Source: Corynebacterium choanae (GTDB lineage Bacteria > Actinomycetota > Actinomycetes > Mycobacteriales > Mycobacteriaceae). Taken from it: a DNA stretch of 64,000 bases. The position numbers were made by a program, and so were the translations under genes. Below, piece by piece: positions 1 through 8,979 of this stretch. Below the pieces are notes generated by a model that was not told where the DNA came from, searched no databases, and saw only the letters and a list, made by a program, of their open reading frames with translations. The first letter of the stretch is position 1, and each line of letters starts with the position of its first letter. The stretch lies in assembly GCF_003813965.1 (NCBI RefSeq), contig NZ_CP033896.1:186001-250000 (forward strand), given 5' to 3'.

Positions 1-451
1 CGAGGTATTTCATCATACGCCGGGCAATAATCTGGCCGCCCGACAAGTCGCCAAGATAGCGGACATAGTGGTGCGCCAGCAGCCCCAGCAGATCATTGTT
101 TGTGACACACGAATTGATACTGTCCACATAGGCGGCAGTCGCTGGCAGGGCGGTGATATTCGCCTGAGTTGCTCGAACACCGAGTGCTGCCAGGTCGTCG
201 CGTAGACGCGAAGCCCTGTCGAGGCGACGATCACCAAGTGTGGCTAGCCGGGGGTCATCAGCAAAGTGATCAAGTGCTGTTTCCAACGCGGAATAGACCA
301 GCAGTGACTGCTGCTGCAGGGCGATAAATGCTGCCACGGGCAGCCGCCCCTCGAGCAGGTCGGTCATAAAGGTGGAATGTTCCGCCTGATTATGGGCTTG
401 CTGGGTGGAGCATTTCAACGATTCGGCAAGGGTCAGGGTGGGGGTGGTCAT
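1..451 (-). CDS. hmuO: Heme oxygenase HmuO, cut by the window edge
   Basis: Heme oxygenase opens heme to biliverdin, CO and free iron in the cytosol, completing the heme-iron pathway encoded upstream. About 150 codons are visible; the C-terminus lies beyond the left edge. The N-terminal helix carries His20 in QQAHNQAEH, the position of the axial heme ligand in the family. The distal-helix signature HHYVRYLGDLSGGQ is present near residues 129-142. The start ATG at 451 follows an AGGAG Shine-Dalgarno. It is separated from hmuV by 231 bases, so it may have its own promoter as well as readthrough from the transporter genes. The sequence contains both diagnostic family motifs, so the call is firm. 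Confidence 0.95.
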   Translation of the reverse strand, partial: MTTPTLTLAESLKCSTQQAHNQAEHSTFMTDLLEGRLPVAAFIALQQQSLLVYSALETALDHFADDPRLATLGDRRLDRASRLRDDLAALGVRATQANITALPATAAYVDSINSCVTNNDLLGLLAHHYVRYLGDLSGGQIIARRMMKYL

Positions 452-572
452 GGAAGGAACTCCTGTCGTAGTCACCGGGGACGGTGATGGGTGGATGGGG
501 GAGGTGTGTGCGGCGGGGTGCCGCGGTTGGAATATGGGGAAAAAGGGTTGCCCAACACCTCCAACTTTTGTT

Positions 573-605
573 TTATATGGATTAATACAGCTAAGGATGA
601 ATTGA
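573..605 (-). promoter_or_regulatory. Possible promoter for hmuO
   Basis: Reading the minus strand, an AT-rich TATAAA (complement of 573-578) lies about 120 bases before hmuO, in the only long gap of the heme cluster. No convincing -35 box and no DtxR box (best match about 9 of 19) were found. Separate transcription of hmuO is therefore an inference. Confidence 0.3.
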
Positions 606-643
606 TGAGCAAAGCACACACATCAATCCGGGTAACGCAATAA

Positions 644-655
644 ACCAGGCCTGGT
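644..655. other. Perfect 12-bp palindrome after hmuV
   Basis: ACCAGGCCTGGT is a perfect palindrome 28 bases past the hmuV stop codon. It lacks a loop and is not followed by a strong T-run, so it is not a typical terminator. It could be an operator for hmuO or chance. Confidence 0.25.
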
Positions 656-682
656 GAAAGGCTGATGCGTAAACAGATAGCG

Positions 683-1648
683 CTAGCCGCCCACGGGTGG
701 CGCAGGCGCCTGCTGTGGCCGAATCACAATGTCGCCGGCATGCTCGTGGACAGCAACCGGCCACTGGTAGGCAGCGGATAAATGCTCTGCGGTACACACC
801 GTTTGCGGGCTACCGATAGCTTTCACCGTGTGCTCAGCCAGCAAAATCAGCCGATCACAATGCCTCGCCGCGGCCGCTAAATCATGCATCACAATCAGCA
901 CCGCCTTGCCCTGCGCAGCCAAACTGCGCACTAATGCCATCGTCTTTTCACTATGGCCAATATCCATTGCCGCAGTCGGCTCGTCGAGCAGCAGCAGCCT
1001 GGTGTCCTGCGCAATCACCCGGGCAAATGCACACCGTGCACGTTCCCCACCGGACAATGTGGCAATGTCCCGATCCCGATAGTCAAGCAATTCAACCTGG
1101 CGCAACGCCTCATGCACGATCGAATCATCACCTGCCGGTTCATTCGGCCACGCGCTACGTCCCATGCGCACGACATCCTCGACGGTGTAGCTAAACGCCA
1201 CCGAAGTGTCCTGCAGCATGACCGCCCGATGCTGCGCGGCGAGCCGATCACTCAACCCAGCCAGAGGCCGACCACCATAGCGGATGGCACCGGCCGCCGG
1301 TGCAATATCGCCACTCAATGCCGCGAGCAACGTGGATTTCCCCGCCCCATTCGGGCCAATCAAACCCACTACTTCACCGGGGGACAGGTGAAACGACACA
1401 TCCTGCACAATAATGCGGCGACGCTTCGCAGGTCCTACCGCCACAGCAAGATCGGAAACCTCCAGCACCGCAGGAGCATCAAGCGAACTGACGCCCGCAT
1501 CCGACTCAACTCCGGCGGCAGCCAGCGAAGGTGACCCTGCCACGGCAGCAGGGGTTTGGCTACAGGCTTGCCCTTGCTGAGGTGCTACGGCACCAGATTC
1601 CATCGCACCGACGGGGCGGCGTTTCCTCACCCAGTTTCGGGCAGCCAT
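683..1648 (-). CDS. hmuV: Heme ABC transporter ATPase HmuV
   Basis: Cytoplasmic ATPase that powers heme import through HmuU. Walker A GPNGAGKST is at residues 98-106, the signature LSGGE is near 199 and Walker B LLLLDEPT near 220, followed by the D-loop and switch His in VMHDL. At 321 aa it is longer than usual because about 55 Ala/Ser-rich residues precede the first ABC strand. An internal ATG at residue 16 could be the real start. The annotated ATG overlaps the hmuU stop by one base (TGATG), which supports translational coupling and this start. The family assignment is secure; heme as substrate follows from the neighbours. Confidence 0.93.
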   Translation of the reverse strand: MAARNWVRKRRPVGAMESGAVAPQQGQACSQTPAAVAGSPSLAAAGVESDAGVSSLDAPAVLEVSDLAVAVGPAKRRRIIVQDVSFHLSPGEVVGLIGPNGAGKSTLLAALSGDIAPAAGAIRYGGRPLAGLSDRLAAQHRAVMLQDTSVAFSYTVEDVVRMGRSAWPNEPAGDDSIVHEALRQVELLDYRDRDIATLSGGERARCAFARVIAQDTRLLLLDEPTAAMDIGHSEKTMALVRSLAAQGKAVLIVMHDLAAAARHCDRLILLAEHTVKAIGSPQTVCTAEHLSAAYQWPVAVHEHAGDIVIRPQQAPAPPVGG

Positions 1649-2751
1649 CAGCGCACCCCTCCCACAGCCAGATTCCGTCGCAGCAACCAGAAAAACACCG
1701 GACCGCCAACGATCGCGGTGAGCATCCCAATGGGAAGCTCCGCATAGGCGATCATGGTGCGCGCCAGCAAGTCAGCAGCAGTCACTAACACTGCCCCGCC
1801 CACCGCACTCAACGGCACCAGCCAGGTGTGAGTCGGTCCTAAGGCTTGCCGCAAAATATGCGGCACAATCAACCCGATAAAACCAATAATCCCCGCAAAG
1901 CTCACCGCTGCGGCGGCAAGCGCAGTCGCTAACGCCACCACGAGAGGGCGTAACCGGGTGACATGCACACCAGCATGGCGGGCGGCACGCTCCCCAAGGG
2001 CAAGCACATCAAGCTGCGGCGCTATCCAGCACGCAACTGCGCATCCTGCCACAATCGGGACAACCACGGCATACACCTGTTCCCACTTTGCGCCATTCAA
2101 CGAGCCCATCTGCCAGAAAATAATCTGCTCCCGGGCAGTGGTAGAAGCAACAAAAATCAGAAAACTTATCAATGCGCCGCCGACCGCGTTAATCGCAATA
2201 CCAGTCAAAATAAGGCTCGTGATCTTCACCGTGCCATCAGCTCGCGCCAGACGATACACCAGCCAAGTGGTGAACATGCCGGCGATAAACGCGCAACATG
2301 GAACCGTAGCAATTCCAAGAAACGTCCAACCAAAGACAATCGCTGCTGCTGCCCCCACCCCGGCGCCACTGGTCACCCCAATGACACCGGGCTCGGCTAG
2401 CGGGTTGGCGAGCAACCCCTGCAATACAGCACCAGCAACAGCCAACGCCGCACCAACCAGCATGCCAAGCACTACCCGCGGCAAACGAATAGTAAATAGC
2501 ACACCATATGCAGTCGGATCACTTGCCGCATCACCGGTGAACATAACCCGGAATTGTTCGATAATCGCTGGCAGCGACAGTGTGTACTGGCCAATAGCAA
2601 TATTGGCAATCATGCTGGCAAGAAGCCCAACAACAAGAAGGAGGGTTACCGCTAGCCGGCGTCGCTGCCGACGGTGGTGGTATTTCCGCGCCGACACAGA
2701 GGAGATGTCGGCAGCGGACTGATGCTTGGCAGGGGGATGCGTGGAAGACAT
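1648..2751 (-). CDS. hmuU: Heme ABC transporter permease HmuU
   Basis: FecCD/BtuC-type inner-membrane permease of 367 aa. An N-terminal basic segment is followed by about ten hydrophobic segments. The family loop GAVLQGLLANPLAEPG lies around residues 107-122, and GFIGLIVPH near residue 290 matches the conserved BtuC-fold coupling region. It starts directly after the HtaA-type gene stop codon with a GAGG Shine-Dalgarno inside that gene's end, so the three genes are one transcript. The usual HmuT binding lipoprotein gene is missing upstream, so heme must be delivered by another binding protein. Confidence 0.93.
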   Translation of the reverse strand: MSSTHPPAKHQSAADISSVSARKYHHRRQRRRLAVTLLLVVGLLASMIANIAIGQYTLSLPAIIEQFRVMFTGDAASDPTAYGVLFTIRLPRVVLGMLVGAALAVAGAVLQGLLANPLAEPGVIGVTSGAGVGAAAAIVFGWTFLGIATVPCCAFIAGMFTTWLVYRLARADGTVKITSLILTGIAINAVGGALISFLIFVASTTAREQIIFWQMGSLNGAKWEQVYAVVVPIVAGCAVACWIAPQLDVLALGERAARHAGVHVTRLRPLVVALATALAAAAVSFAGIIGFIGLIVPHILRQALGPTHTWLVPLSAVGGAVLVTAADLLARTMIAYAELPIGMLTAIVGGPVFFWLLRRNLAVGGVR

Positions 2752-5325
2752 TTAGCCTCGGGGGAGTAGGACAGTGAAGATCAGAGCAACAAGACTTGCC
2801 ACAGCAAGTAATCCAGCGGCGAACGCGCCACCGACAGCACCGAAGATGGACGGGATTGAACTGCCAGAAGCCTGACCTGTCGGACGCTGCTCTGCGGGTT
2901 TCTTGTCACCGTCAGCCGCAGGGGAGGATTCGGTCGGGGTGTTTACCGCAGGCTTGTCTTCGTCTGGTGTCACATCAGCCGGTTGATCAGCCACGTCATC
3001 GGTAGCACTATTTTCATCCGAACCAGGCTGTTCTGGTTCGCCTGAAGGCTGTTCTGGCAAGGCCGGCGTTTCTGGTTCTTCGGTTGGCTGTTCTGGCTGG
3101 CCAACAGTGGTGCCATCAGCAGGCTGGTTCGCCGTATCAGCAGAGTCGCTGGCATCTGTGTTCCCCTCTGCCTCGTCGGGCTGAGTCGGCTGCGGTGCAG
3201 GATCATCAGCTTCTTCCGGCTGCGCCTCATCATCCTGACCGGCGGTGTCGGTGCTCTCAGAATCGCCCTCTTGCGGCCCATCATCGTTTCCAACGCCACC
3301 ATTGTCCTGTGCTGCGTCGCCATCTGCAGGTGTTTCCACCACCGGTTCTTCCGGAGATTCTTCCGGAGTGTCCGGCTTTGATCCCGTAGAGGTATCAGCC
3401 GTTTCCGGGGTGTCCGGATCATCCGGGGTGGTAATAGGCGGAAGTTTTCCTTCCAATGATGACTCATCTTCCGCGGGCGGCTGCGTAGGTTCAACCTTCG
3501 TCAACTTGTTGACTTGCAGATATTCTTCCCAAGTGCTGTTATCCATCACAATGCCCAACACATAGATGGTGCCGGCATCAGCTTGCACCAGCGACCGGTA
3601 CGGGCCGTCGGTATCCTTCGCGTTCGGAATCGCCACCGCACTTTCCACTGAATGGTCATCCAAGTTCACCCAGTGAATACTGGAATCACTTACCGCACTA
3701 ATCAGCGCCGTGGAATCATCAACAATGTGCACCCCGGCGATCTCCCCGAGGGTCGAGTCATCAACAGTAATCGTGTCCGGGCCGTGCACTGATTGCAGGC
3801 TGCCGTCGGCATAGGTGTAACTCGCCACCTGACCATCCCGCCAACTGTCCGTGGCAAACACCACAGTGTTCCCAGTCATCTGCATAGACGATGGTCGCAT
3901 CGCAGGAATTGCGTCACTACCAGCAAGATAGGTGACGCTGGCGGTTTTCGCGTCCTCATCGACGGTGATGCGCAGCGGCGGCACCCGGTGGCTTTCCTCA
4001 TCGCTGACATACACACTCGACTGGGACAACAGCAGATAACTGCCATCGTCAGCAGAAACCAAGTCCCGCATAGAGGAGAAACTATAGTCTTCCCCAACCA
4101 GCGTTACGATCCAGGAAGCCTTCTGCTCATCGGGAACATGCGCCAATTCGTCAATGGTGGTTCGCGGATCAACAATCGGATACACGGCCGTTTCACGAAC
4201 CGCATTGCCTCGCCCGGATACGACCTGCAGTTCAGCTGTAGCATTGCCGCGGTTGATCACAATGGCAGCCTGCCAGCCATCGGTGACAGCAGTTACCGTC
4301 AATGCAACGGGGCCTTGCCCCGAATACGGTGCAGACTCCGGGAGTGTCGCAAGTACAGCCGTCGAACCATCTGCAATCGACAGCACTTTCACCTCACGGC
4401 CGTCGACGAACACGACACCACCATCACCGGTAAGCCCAGCAAGCACATTCTTCCGCCCCTCCGCCACGGCTACCGTGTGCCGCTGCGCAAGGGTTTTCCC
4501 ATCGAGCACCTCAATCGTGTCTTTACCAGCCACAATTACCGCATCATCGGCGGCGAACAGGCGCGCACCGTCAGCAGTCACCGAAGTACGCTGCTGCGCT
4601 GTAAGCTTCCACCCGGCTTCCCGGCCGGTAGAAGGTGCACCTTCACCAACATAGGAAAATGACAACGGTGCTAGCGCTTCACCAGCGTCATAAAACCCGG
4701 AGAATGCTTTCACCCCATCGGCAGCCAACATTGGCACAATATTGGTCCAGGTAGTGACCCCGTCTGTGGTCGCAACCGTTGCTGCTGACAGATCTAAATC
4801 AGCAACCCGGGCGCCCGTCTTTTCAAACACGTCGCCGGCCGGATACTGCTTCGAACGTACATCCATAGTGAGATACGCATCATCGTCGGTGATCACAATC
4901 TTCGGATTGACGAACGTCAGCTCCAGATCGCAGTTCCCGCGCGCCGGGGTTTGCCCATTGCAGTATTGGAAGAATTCCACCCGGCCACTAAACGCCGCTG
5001 TGGTGGTGTGTGTTGCTGAATCGTATCCTGCATCAGCAAGCGTAAATCGGTACGCATTTTCAGTGGTGTGTTCGTCAGCATCATCGCTGCTGAACAGCTT
5101 TGTTGCGCCACTATCGACAACAGTTGCTCCACCAACGTAGGAAACAAACGATGCACGCAATCCCCAATCCAGGCCAACAGCGGTCTGCGGGTTGGTGGAG
5201 GTGTGTGTGGTATCGGGATCAGCCTGCGCCGGTGTGATCAGCAGCGGCGGGCTAAACATGAGGCTGCAGGCAAGTGCAGCGGCAATAGTGCGGCTTCGGG
5301 TTGAACGGATAGCAGGGGGTTGCAT
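2752..5325 (-). CDS. HtaA/ChtA-type heme-binding surface protein with C-terminal membrane anchor
   Basis: An 857-aa exported protein that probably captures heme at the cell surface and passes it to HmuUV. A signal peptide ends near residue 35 (AQA). One HtaA-like domain follows at about 45-245, beginning with LDWGLRASFVSYV, the usual opening of these conserved regions. Residues about 250-610 are beta-rich with several VLDG/VLSIADG/VNLDDH blade-like repeats and look like a beta-propeller. Residues about 612-820 are a Pro/Glu/Asp/Thr linker, then a transmembrane helix and a short LLPRG tail. Known HtaA has two heme domains and ChtA one; the propeller-like middle is unusual. The start has AAGGAG five bases upstream, and a DtxR box precedes the gene. 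Confidence 0.85.
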   Translation of the reverse strand: MQPPAIRSTRSRTIAAALACSLMFSPPLLITPAQADPDTTHTSTNPQTAVGLDWGLRASFVSYVGGATVVDSGATKLFSSDDADEHTTENAYRFTLADAGYDSATHTTTAAFSGRVEFFQYCNGQTPARGNCDLELTFVNPKIVITDDDAYLTMDVRSKQYPAGDVFEKTGARVADLDLSAATVATTDGVTTWTNIVPMLAADGVKAFSGFYDAGEALAPLSFSYVGEGAPSTGREAGWKLTAQQRTSVTADGARLFAADDAVIVAGKDTIEVLDGKTLAQRHTVAVAEGRKNVLAGLTGDGGVVFVDGREVKVLSIADGSTAVLATLPESAPYSGQGPVALTVTAVTDGWQAAIVINRGNATAELQVVSGRGNAVRETAVYPIVDPRTTIDELAHVPDEQKASWIVTLVGEDYSFSSMRDLVSADDGSYLLLSQSSVYVSDEESHRVPPLRITVDEDAKTASVTYLAGSDAIPAMRPSSMQMTGNTVVFATDSWRDGQVASYTYADGSLQSVHGPDTITVDDSTLGEIAGVHIVDDSTALISAVSDSSIHWVNLDDHSVESAVAIPNAKDTDGPYRSLVQADAGTIYVLGIVMDNSTWEEYLQVNKLTKVEPTQPPAEDESSLEGKLPPITTPDDPDTPETADTSTGSKPDTPEESPEEPVVETPADGDAAQDNGGVGNDDGPQEGDSESTDTAGQDDEAQPEEADDPAPQPTQPDEAEGNTDASDSADTANQPADGTTVGQPEQPTEEPETPALPEQPSGEPEQPGSDENSATDDVADQPADVTPDEDKPAVNTPTESSPAADGDKKPAEQRPTGQASGSSIPSIFGAVGGAFAAGLLAVASLVALIFTVLLPRG

Positions 5326-5363
5326 TGAGCTCCTTGACGAGAGTGCGAACCTCCCGGACTGGT

Positions 5364-5382
5364 TTAGGTTCGCCTTACATAA
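5364..5382 (-). promoter_or_regulatory. DtxR iron box controlling the heme operon
   Basis: The 19 bases match the DtxR consensus TTAGGTTAGCCTAACCTAA at 16 positions. The box lies 39 bases before the HtaA-type gene and overlaps a possible -10 (TATGTA on the minus strand), a good position for iron-dependent repression of the operon. Confidence 0.8.
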
Positions 5383-5411
5383 CTCGCATTACCCTACCCT
5401 AAGTTCCGTAT

Positions 5412-5897
5412 GTGAGGAATGGATGGCGGGTTCGGTGCAATCCACGGGTGTGCCCCCTGCTTGGGGAAGCGTCCAAGCAAGGTAGATCACTGCGAGAAGC
5501 GTCGCTACCCGCCGCCTTTCCCTGCGTAGGACACGGCAAGTTGCTAAGCACGCGATGGTGGAAATTAGCTTTCTCAGCAGTATCAATGAGCAACTACCAG
5601 TCATTGGCTCATGTCGCATTGGCTGCACAACCCCACGGGCAATCGGGCGTGTGCACAGCATTAGTGATGGCGTTAAAACAGTTGGCAGGGATGGGATTTG
5701 CTGTCACATTAGGCTTAGGCTCCGCTGAAGGTTGCACAGATAAATCCACCACCCTGCTACCGCCCGATGTACCCCAAGATCCCACCTTGGCTATGTCCGC
5801 GCTGCTTCTCGTTCAACCGAAAGTGCAGCTGATGGATAAGCCGACAGCAGAGCAAACAACTGGACTCATTTCTGCGGTCAATGGGGCGTATTCGTAG
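5412..5897 (+). pseudogene. Possible ABC-ATPase remnant
   Basis: A 161-codon open frame runs away from the heme operon. Its end resembles a decayed ABC ATPase: ALLLVQPKVQLMDKPTAEQ looks like the Walker B stretch with Glu changed to Lys, and QSGVCTAL could be a ruined Walker A. No LSGGQ is visible, the N-terminus does not look like a protein start and there is no clear Shine-Dalgarno. It may be the relic of an iron or heme transporter gene, or chance. Confidence 0.25.
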
Positions 5898-6338
5898 TTG
5901 CGATGAAAACGACTAAGTAGAAATATGAAGACTCACATCGATATCGACCGCTGTAAACACGTTTACTGATGCAGTCAAGTCGGACATGGGTGAATCATTG
6001 AAATGGTTCTTTTGGGGTGTCTTTTTATGTGTACGGCATGATTCCGTGATTTGAACTATCGCTATTATTCGGAAGGTTCAACTTAGAAATGCGAGTAGCT
6101 CGCCTTAAGTTGCGAAGAAGATTACCTGTTTACAATATTCCGCTCGTGAAATGTGGCGGAGTTATCGATCGGCAAGATTTGCAACGTTTGCACTTTGGAG
6201 TGAATTAGTTCAACTACTTGTTCTATTTTTCATAATCCTGTTTTTGATGGGTTCTATGTGGCGTCTTTTTGTGCGGTTGTTCGTGCGGGACAACCAGATG
6301 GGGAGCGGGAGCGGTGGCGAGTCCGTCGAGGCGTGCAC

Positions 6339-6379
6339 CTGTCTGACTGTTGGTGCAATTTGCGCTCATTGACAGACAG
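6339..6379. repeat. Small inverted repeat before repeat copy A
   Basis: CTGTCTG at 6339-6345 pairs with CAGACAG at 6373-6379. Between them, GTGCAATTTGCGC at 6353-6365 is the reverse complement of the GCGCAAATTGCAC-type core of the larger repeats, so this is a partial element in opposite orientation. Confidence 0.45.
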
Positions 6380-6480
6380 AATTCCGCAGTATGCTATCTC
6401 AATTAGGGGTGGTGTTTTCGCAGGTCAAGGTGCTATTCAAGTGGTGCAAATTGCACTGACACCCTACTTTCGACGGTTTT
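6379..6480. repeat. Intergenic repeat, copy A (most diverged)
   Basis: It shares with copies B and C the blocks GGGGTGGTGTTTTCGCAGGT and GTGGTGCAAATTGCACTGAC in the same order and spacing. GTGCAAATTGCAC is a near-perfect inverted repeat. The left part is more diverged than in B and C. Confidence 0.65.
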
Positions 6481-6671
6481 ACGGTTGCGGCAAGCCATGT
6501 GCTGAAGGGTCGGTTCCGCAGGATTATGTGGGGATTGTCTTAGGAGTGGCTAGCTAGGGATTTGCATGGGTTGATGAGTTTGAGGTGCCGTTGGCGGGTT
6601 TTGAGGGAATATCTGGAAGGGCTGACAAGGTTCGCACCACAGTTCGCCATGCGAGTTGGGCAGTGTGCTTG

Positions 6672-6805
6672 CGGGGTTGCTTGAGGGTGTTGTTTCATGA
6701 ATTATGCGGGTATCTATCTCTTATTGGGGTGGTGTTTTCGCAGGTCAGGACGGGTTTCAAATGGTGCAAATTGCACTGACACACCAATTTTGCCGGTTTT
6801 TCGTC
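6672..6805. repeat. Intergenic repeat, copy B
   Basis: About 130 bases aligned with copy C along its whole length, including GAATTATG, GGGTATCTATCTCTTATT, TTTCAAATGGTGCAAATTGC and the downstream CGACACGCC/TGACACACC block. B and C start about 325 bases apart; A and B about 315. Confidence 0.75.
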
Positions 6806-6996
6806 GGATTGAGGTGTTTCCTTCCGGGGGCGTAACGGTCTGGCGGGGTGCGCGGGTCGCAGTTGGTGTGTCTGGTGGGGGATAGGCGTGGGTTGGTGGG
6901 ATAACGAGTCTTTACCTTTTCTATACGTGGGGTGTGGTTGTGGCATGGGCATGATGTCGCTGGGTGATGATGTGGAAGGGGTGATCGTGTGTGTGA

Positions 6997-7130
6997 CGGG
7001 GTTGCTTAGGGTGTCGTGTTGTGAATTATGCAGGTATCTATCTCTTATTAGGGTAGTGTTTCCGCAGGTTAGGGCGGGTTTCAAATGGTGCAAATTGCGC
7101 CGACACGCCAATTTCGCCATTTTTGGCCGT
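6997..7130. repeat. Intergenic repeat, copy C
   Basis: It is similar to copy B with scattered substitutions, many of them transitions, and one-base differences at the left end. It ends in a C/G-changed core, GTGCAAATTGCGC. No matching copy was recognised elsewhere in the window. Confidence 0.75.
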
Positions 7131-7878
7131 GTGTAGGGACAATTAGCTTTGGCTTGGTGGGCTGGAGTTGTGCGGTTGTCGGAGCGTCATCGATGGCGGG
7201 CTCCCTTCTGCTGCGCGTGACGGGCAAGCAAGTTGCGTGAACTAGATCCTCGCCTTGTATATATGTTCGTCGGGTGCGGGCGGTTGATCCTGAGGATTAG
7301 CGGGTTGGTGAAAGTGGCTAAATTGCATGCCCATCAAGTTTCTTCGACTACATTGCTCTCCGCAGAGCTGGGGTGATTTGATGACATGTTGGCGATTTGC
7401 AATCGTTGCAACATGTTGACCAAGCAGCTGAGGGCTTCACCCTAAAAGCGAATGGGTTGTAGTGTTTTTGACACCGGCGAGCATTATCGATCCTGGTGCA
7501 TGTCTACTAGTTTGAAAAAGTGCATGTCCTTTGTGGGTGACATTGCCTTGCGTCGTTTGACTGTTTCATTGCTCGTTTGTTTAGCATGGCAAGTCGATGG
7601 CAGCAGCCTCTGCTATTCACGCTGTAACGCCAATATCGGCTAGTGGTTTGCCCGGTGTGCAGTTAAATGAGCATCCTGGTGATGATCGATGTTGGCTATC
7701 TCCTGCTCATCGATTTCCGTTGTTATTCATTCACTAGTAATGAAATTTTGCATTGTTGAGTATTGCGGCGTGAGGAATAGTCTGTTAAAGGGCTCGCAAT
7801 TGTGTTCGGCTAAGTGTTGTGCCATCGGGAGGGTCACAGGGGTGCAAGAGTGGCTGGGGGTGTTGTGTCGCGCTGCTG

Positions 7879-8979
7879 CTAGTCGGTTTGGGTGGTTTCG
7901 ACAAGGTTTGTTTTTGCGTACACCATCAGGTGAATGAGCCAGCCGGTGGCTGTGACTGCGAGGAAGCTTGTCATCCGATAGACAAACACTGCCCCGAGTG
8001 CACCGGCTGCAGTCATCCCGACCGCGACGAGGGCTGCGGTCATGACGGCTTCCACCGGCCCTAATCCCCCTGGGGTTGCTTGGACTGTTCCCGCGATTTT
8101 GCTGCTCACATAGGCAACGATGACTCCGGCAATGGTGGTGTGGGTGCTGTCAGCGTGGAGGGCAGGTAGCTGTCCGGTGACTGCACCGATGCATACTGAT
8201 AGCGCCACAACGTCAAGGATCCAGTTGCCGAGGGAGAGCAGTCCTGCACTGATAAAGACTCGTTTAGAGAGTTCAACTGAGCCAAGCTGTCGGATTTGAT
8301 TGGTAACTGTGTCAACATGCTGTAACCGGTCCTGTTTCCATAACCGATTCCACCAGCTTAAGAGGCGTCGCGCCCAGCGGATAAGGTGGCGTGGATGGTG
8401 GGTTGCCCACCATAGGGCGGCAAGCAGGCCGGTGAGGGTGAGCGTGGCGGGGATGATGGACCACAGTGGGATGGATGAGCCGAGGTTGGTAATTGACATC
8501 AGCCCCAGGCCGAGGAGCCAAATAGTGGACATTGCCCCGGAGAACACGATCTGCCAGGAGCAGAGTGCCACCGATGCGCCCCAGGAACGCATGGCGTTAA
8601 AGGACAGTACGGTGGCGATTGCTTGCCCGCCGGGCAGAGAGGTTGACCAGGCGTTCGCGGCAAATACGAGGGCGGTGGGTCGCCAGGGTGCGGGTCGTAT
8701 CCCGCCGGCGGCAAGGAGGATCCGCATCACTTCACCCATGCACACCAGGGAAACACAGCTCAACAGGTAGCTCAGCAGCACCCCGGTTCGATCGGCGGCG
8801 GCAACTGCGGCAAGCCCTTGTTTGAGCATCGGTGCCCGATCGTTCAGAGCTATCGCTACGGCGGTGAACACGGCAAAGGGGGTGAGCCATTTCACCCACG
8901 GTTTCGCCCACCAGTGTTGCAGACAGGTGATCAGGCGGATGCCCCGGTGGCCGGTCGGGTCAGTTGATGGCCGGCTCAC
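7879..8979 (-). CDS. UPF0104/LPG-synthase-type integral membrane protein
   Basis: A 366-aa polytopic protein of the family that includes the membrane half of lysylphosphatidylglycerol synthase (flippase-like fold). About eight hydrophobic segments are visible. The family loop TPGGLGPVEAVMTAAL is near residues 298-313, and SLPGGQA occurs near residue 112. No soluble aminoacyl-transfer domain is attached, so a lipid transport or flippase-like role is more likely than lipid aminoacylation. Its start overlaps the stop of the MmpL gene by four bases (ATGA), so the two are translationally coupled and the protein may assist envelope-lipid export. The exact substrate is unknown. Confidence 0.8.
   Translation of the reverse strand: MSRPSTDPTGHRGIRLITCLQHWWAKPWVKWLTPFAVFTAVAIALNDRAPMLKQGLAAVAAADRTGVLLSYLLSCVSLVCMGEVMRILLAAGGIRPAPWRPTALVFAANAWSTSLPGGQAIATVLSFNAMRSWGASVALCSWQIVFSGAMSTIWLLGLGLMSITNLGSSIPLWSIIPATLTLTGLLAALWWATHHPRHLIRWARRLLSWWNRLWKQDRLQHVDTVTNQIRQLGSVELSKRVFISAGLLSLGNWILDVVALSVCIGAVTGQLPALHADSTHTTIAGVIVAYVSSKIAGTVQATPGGLGPVEAVMTAALVAVGMTAAGALGAVFVYRMTSFLAVTATGWLIHLMVYAKTNLVETTQTD

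Larger units (their letters stand above)
5898..7878. other. Gene-poor region of about 2 kb with repeats
   Basis: No frame here has a convincing protein: the open frames are short, rich in Cys/Arg/Trp and lack Shine-Dalgarno sites. Composition is lower in G+C than the flanks and G/T-biased on the plus strand. Three diverged copies of a repeat occupy 6379-7130. The last part, 7131-7878, shows nothing I can name. Confidence 0.6.

Noticed and set aside
1958-2722. 254-codon plus-strand open frame
   Set aside because: It is antisense to hmuU, Ala/Thr/Arg-rich and without ribosome site; the opposite strand is a clear permease.
6379-7130. CRISPR array
   Set aside because: The repeats are about 100-130 bases long, diverged, and about 320 bases apart; no cas genes are present.
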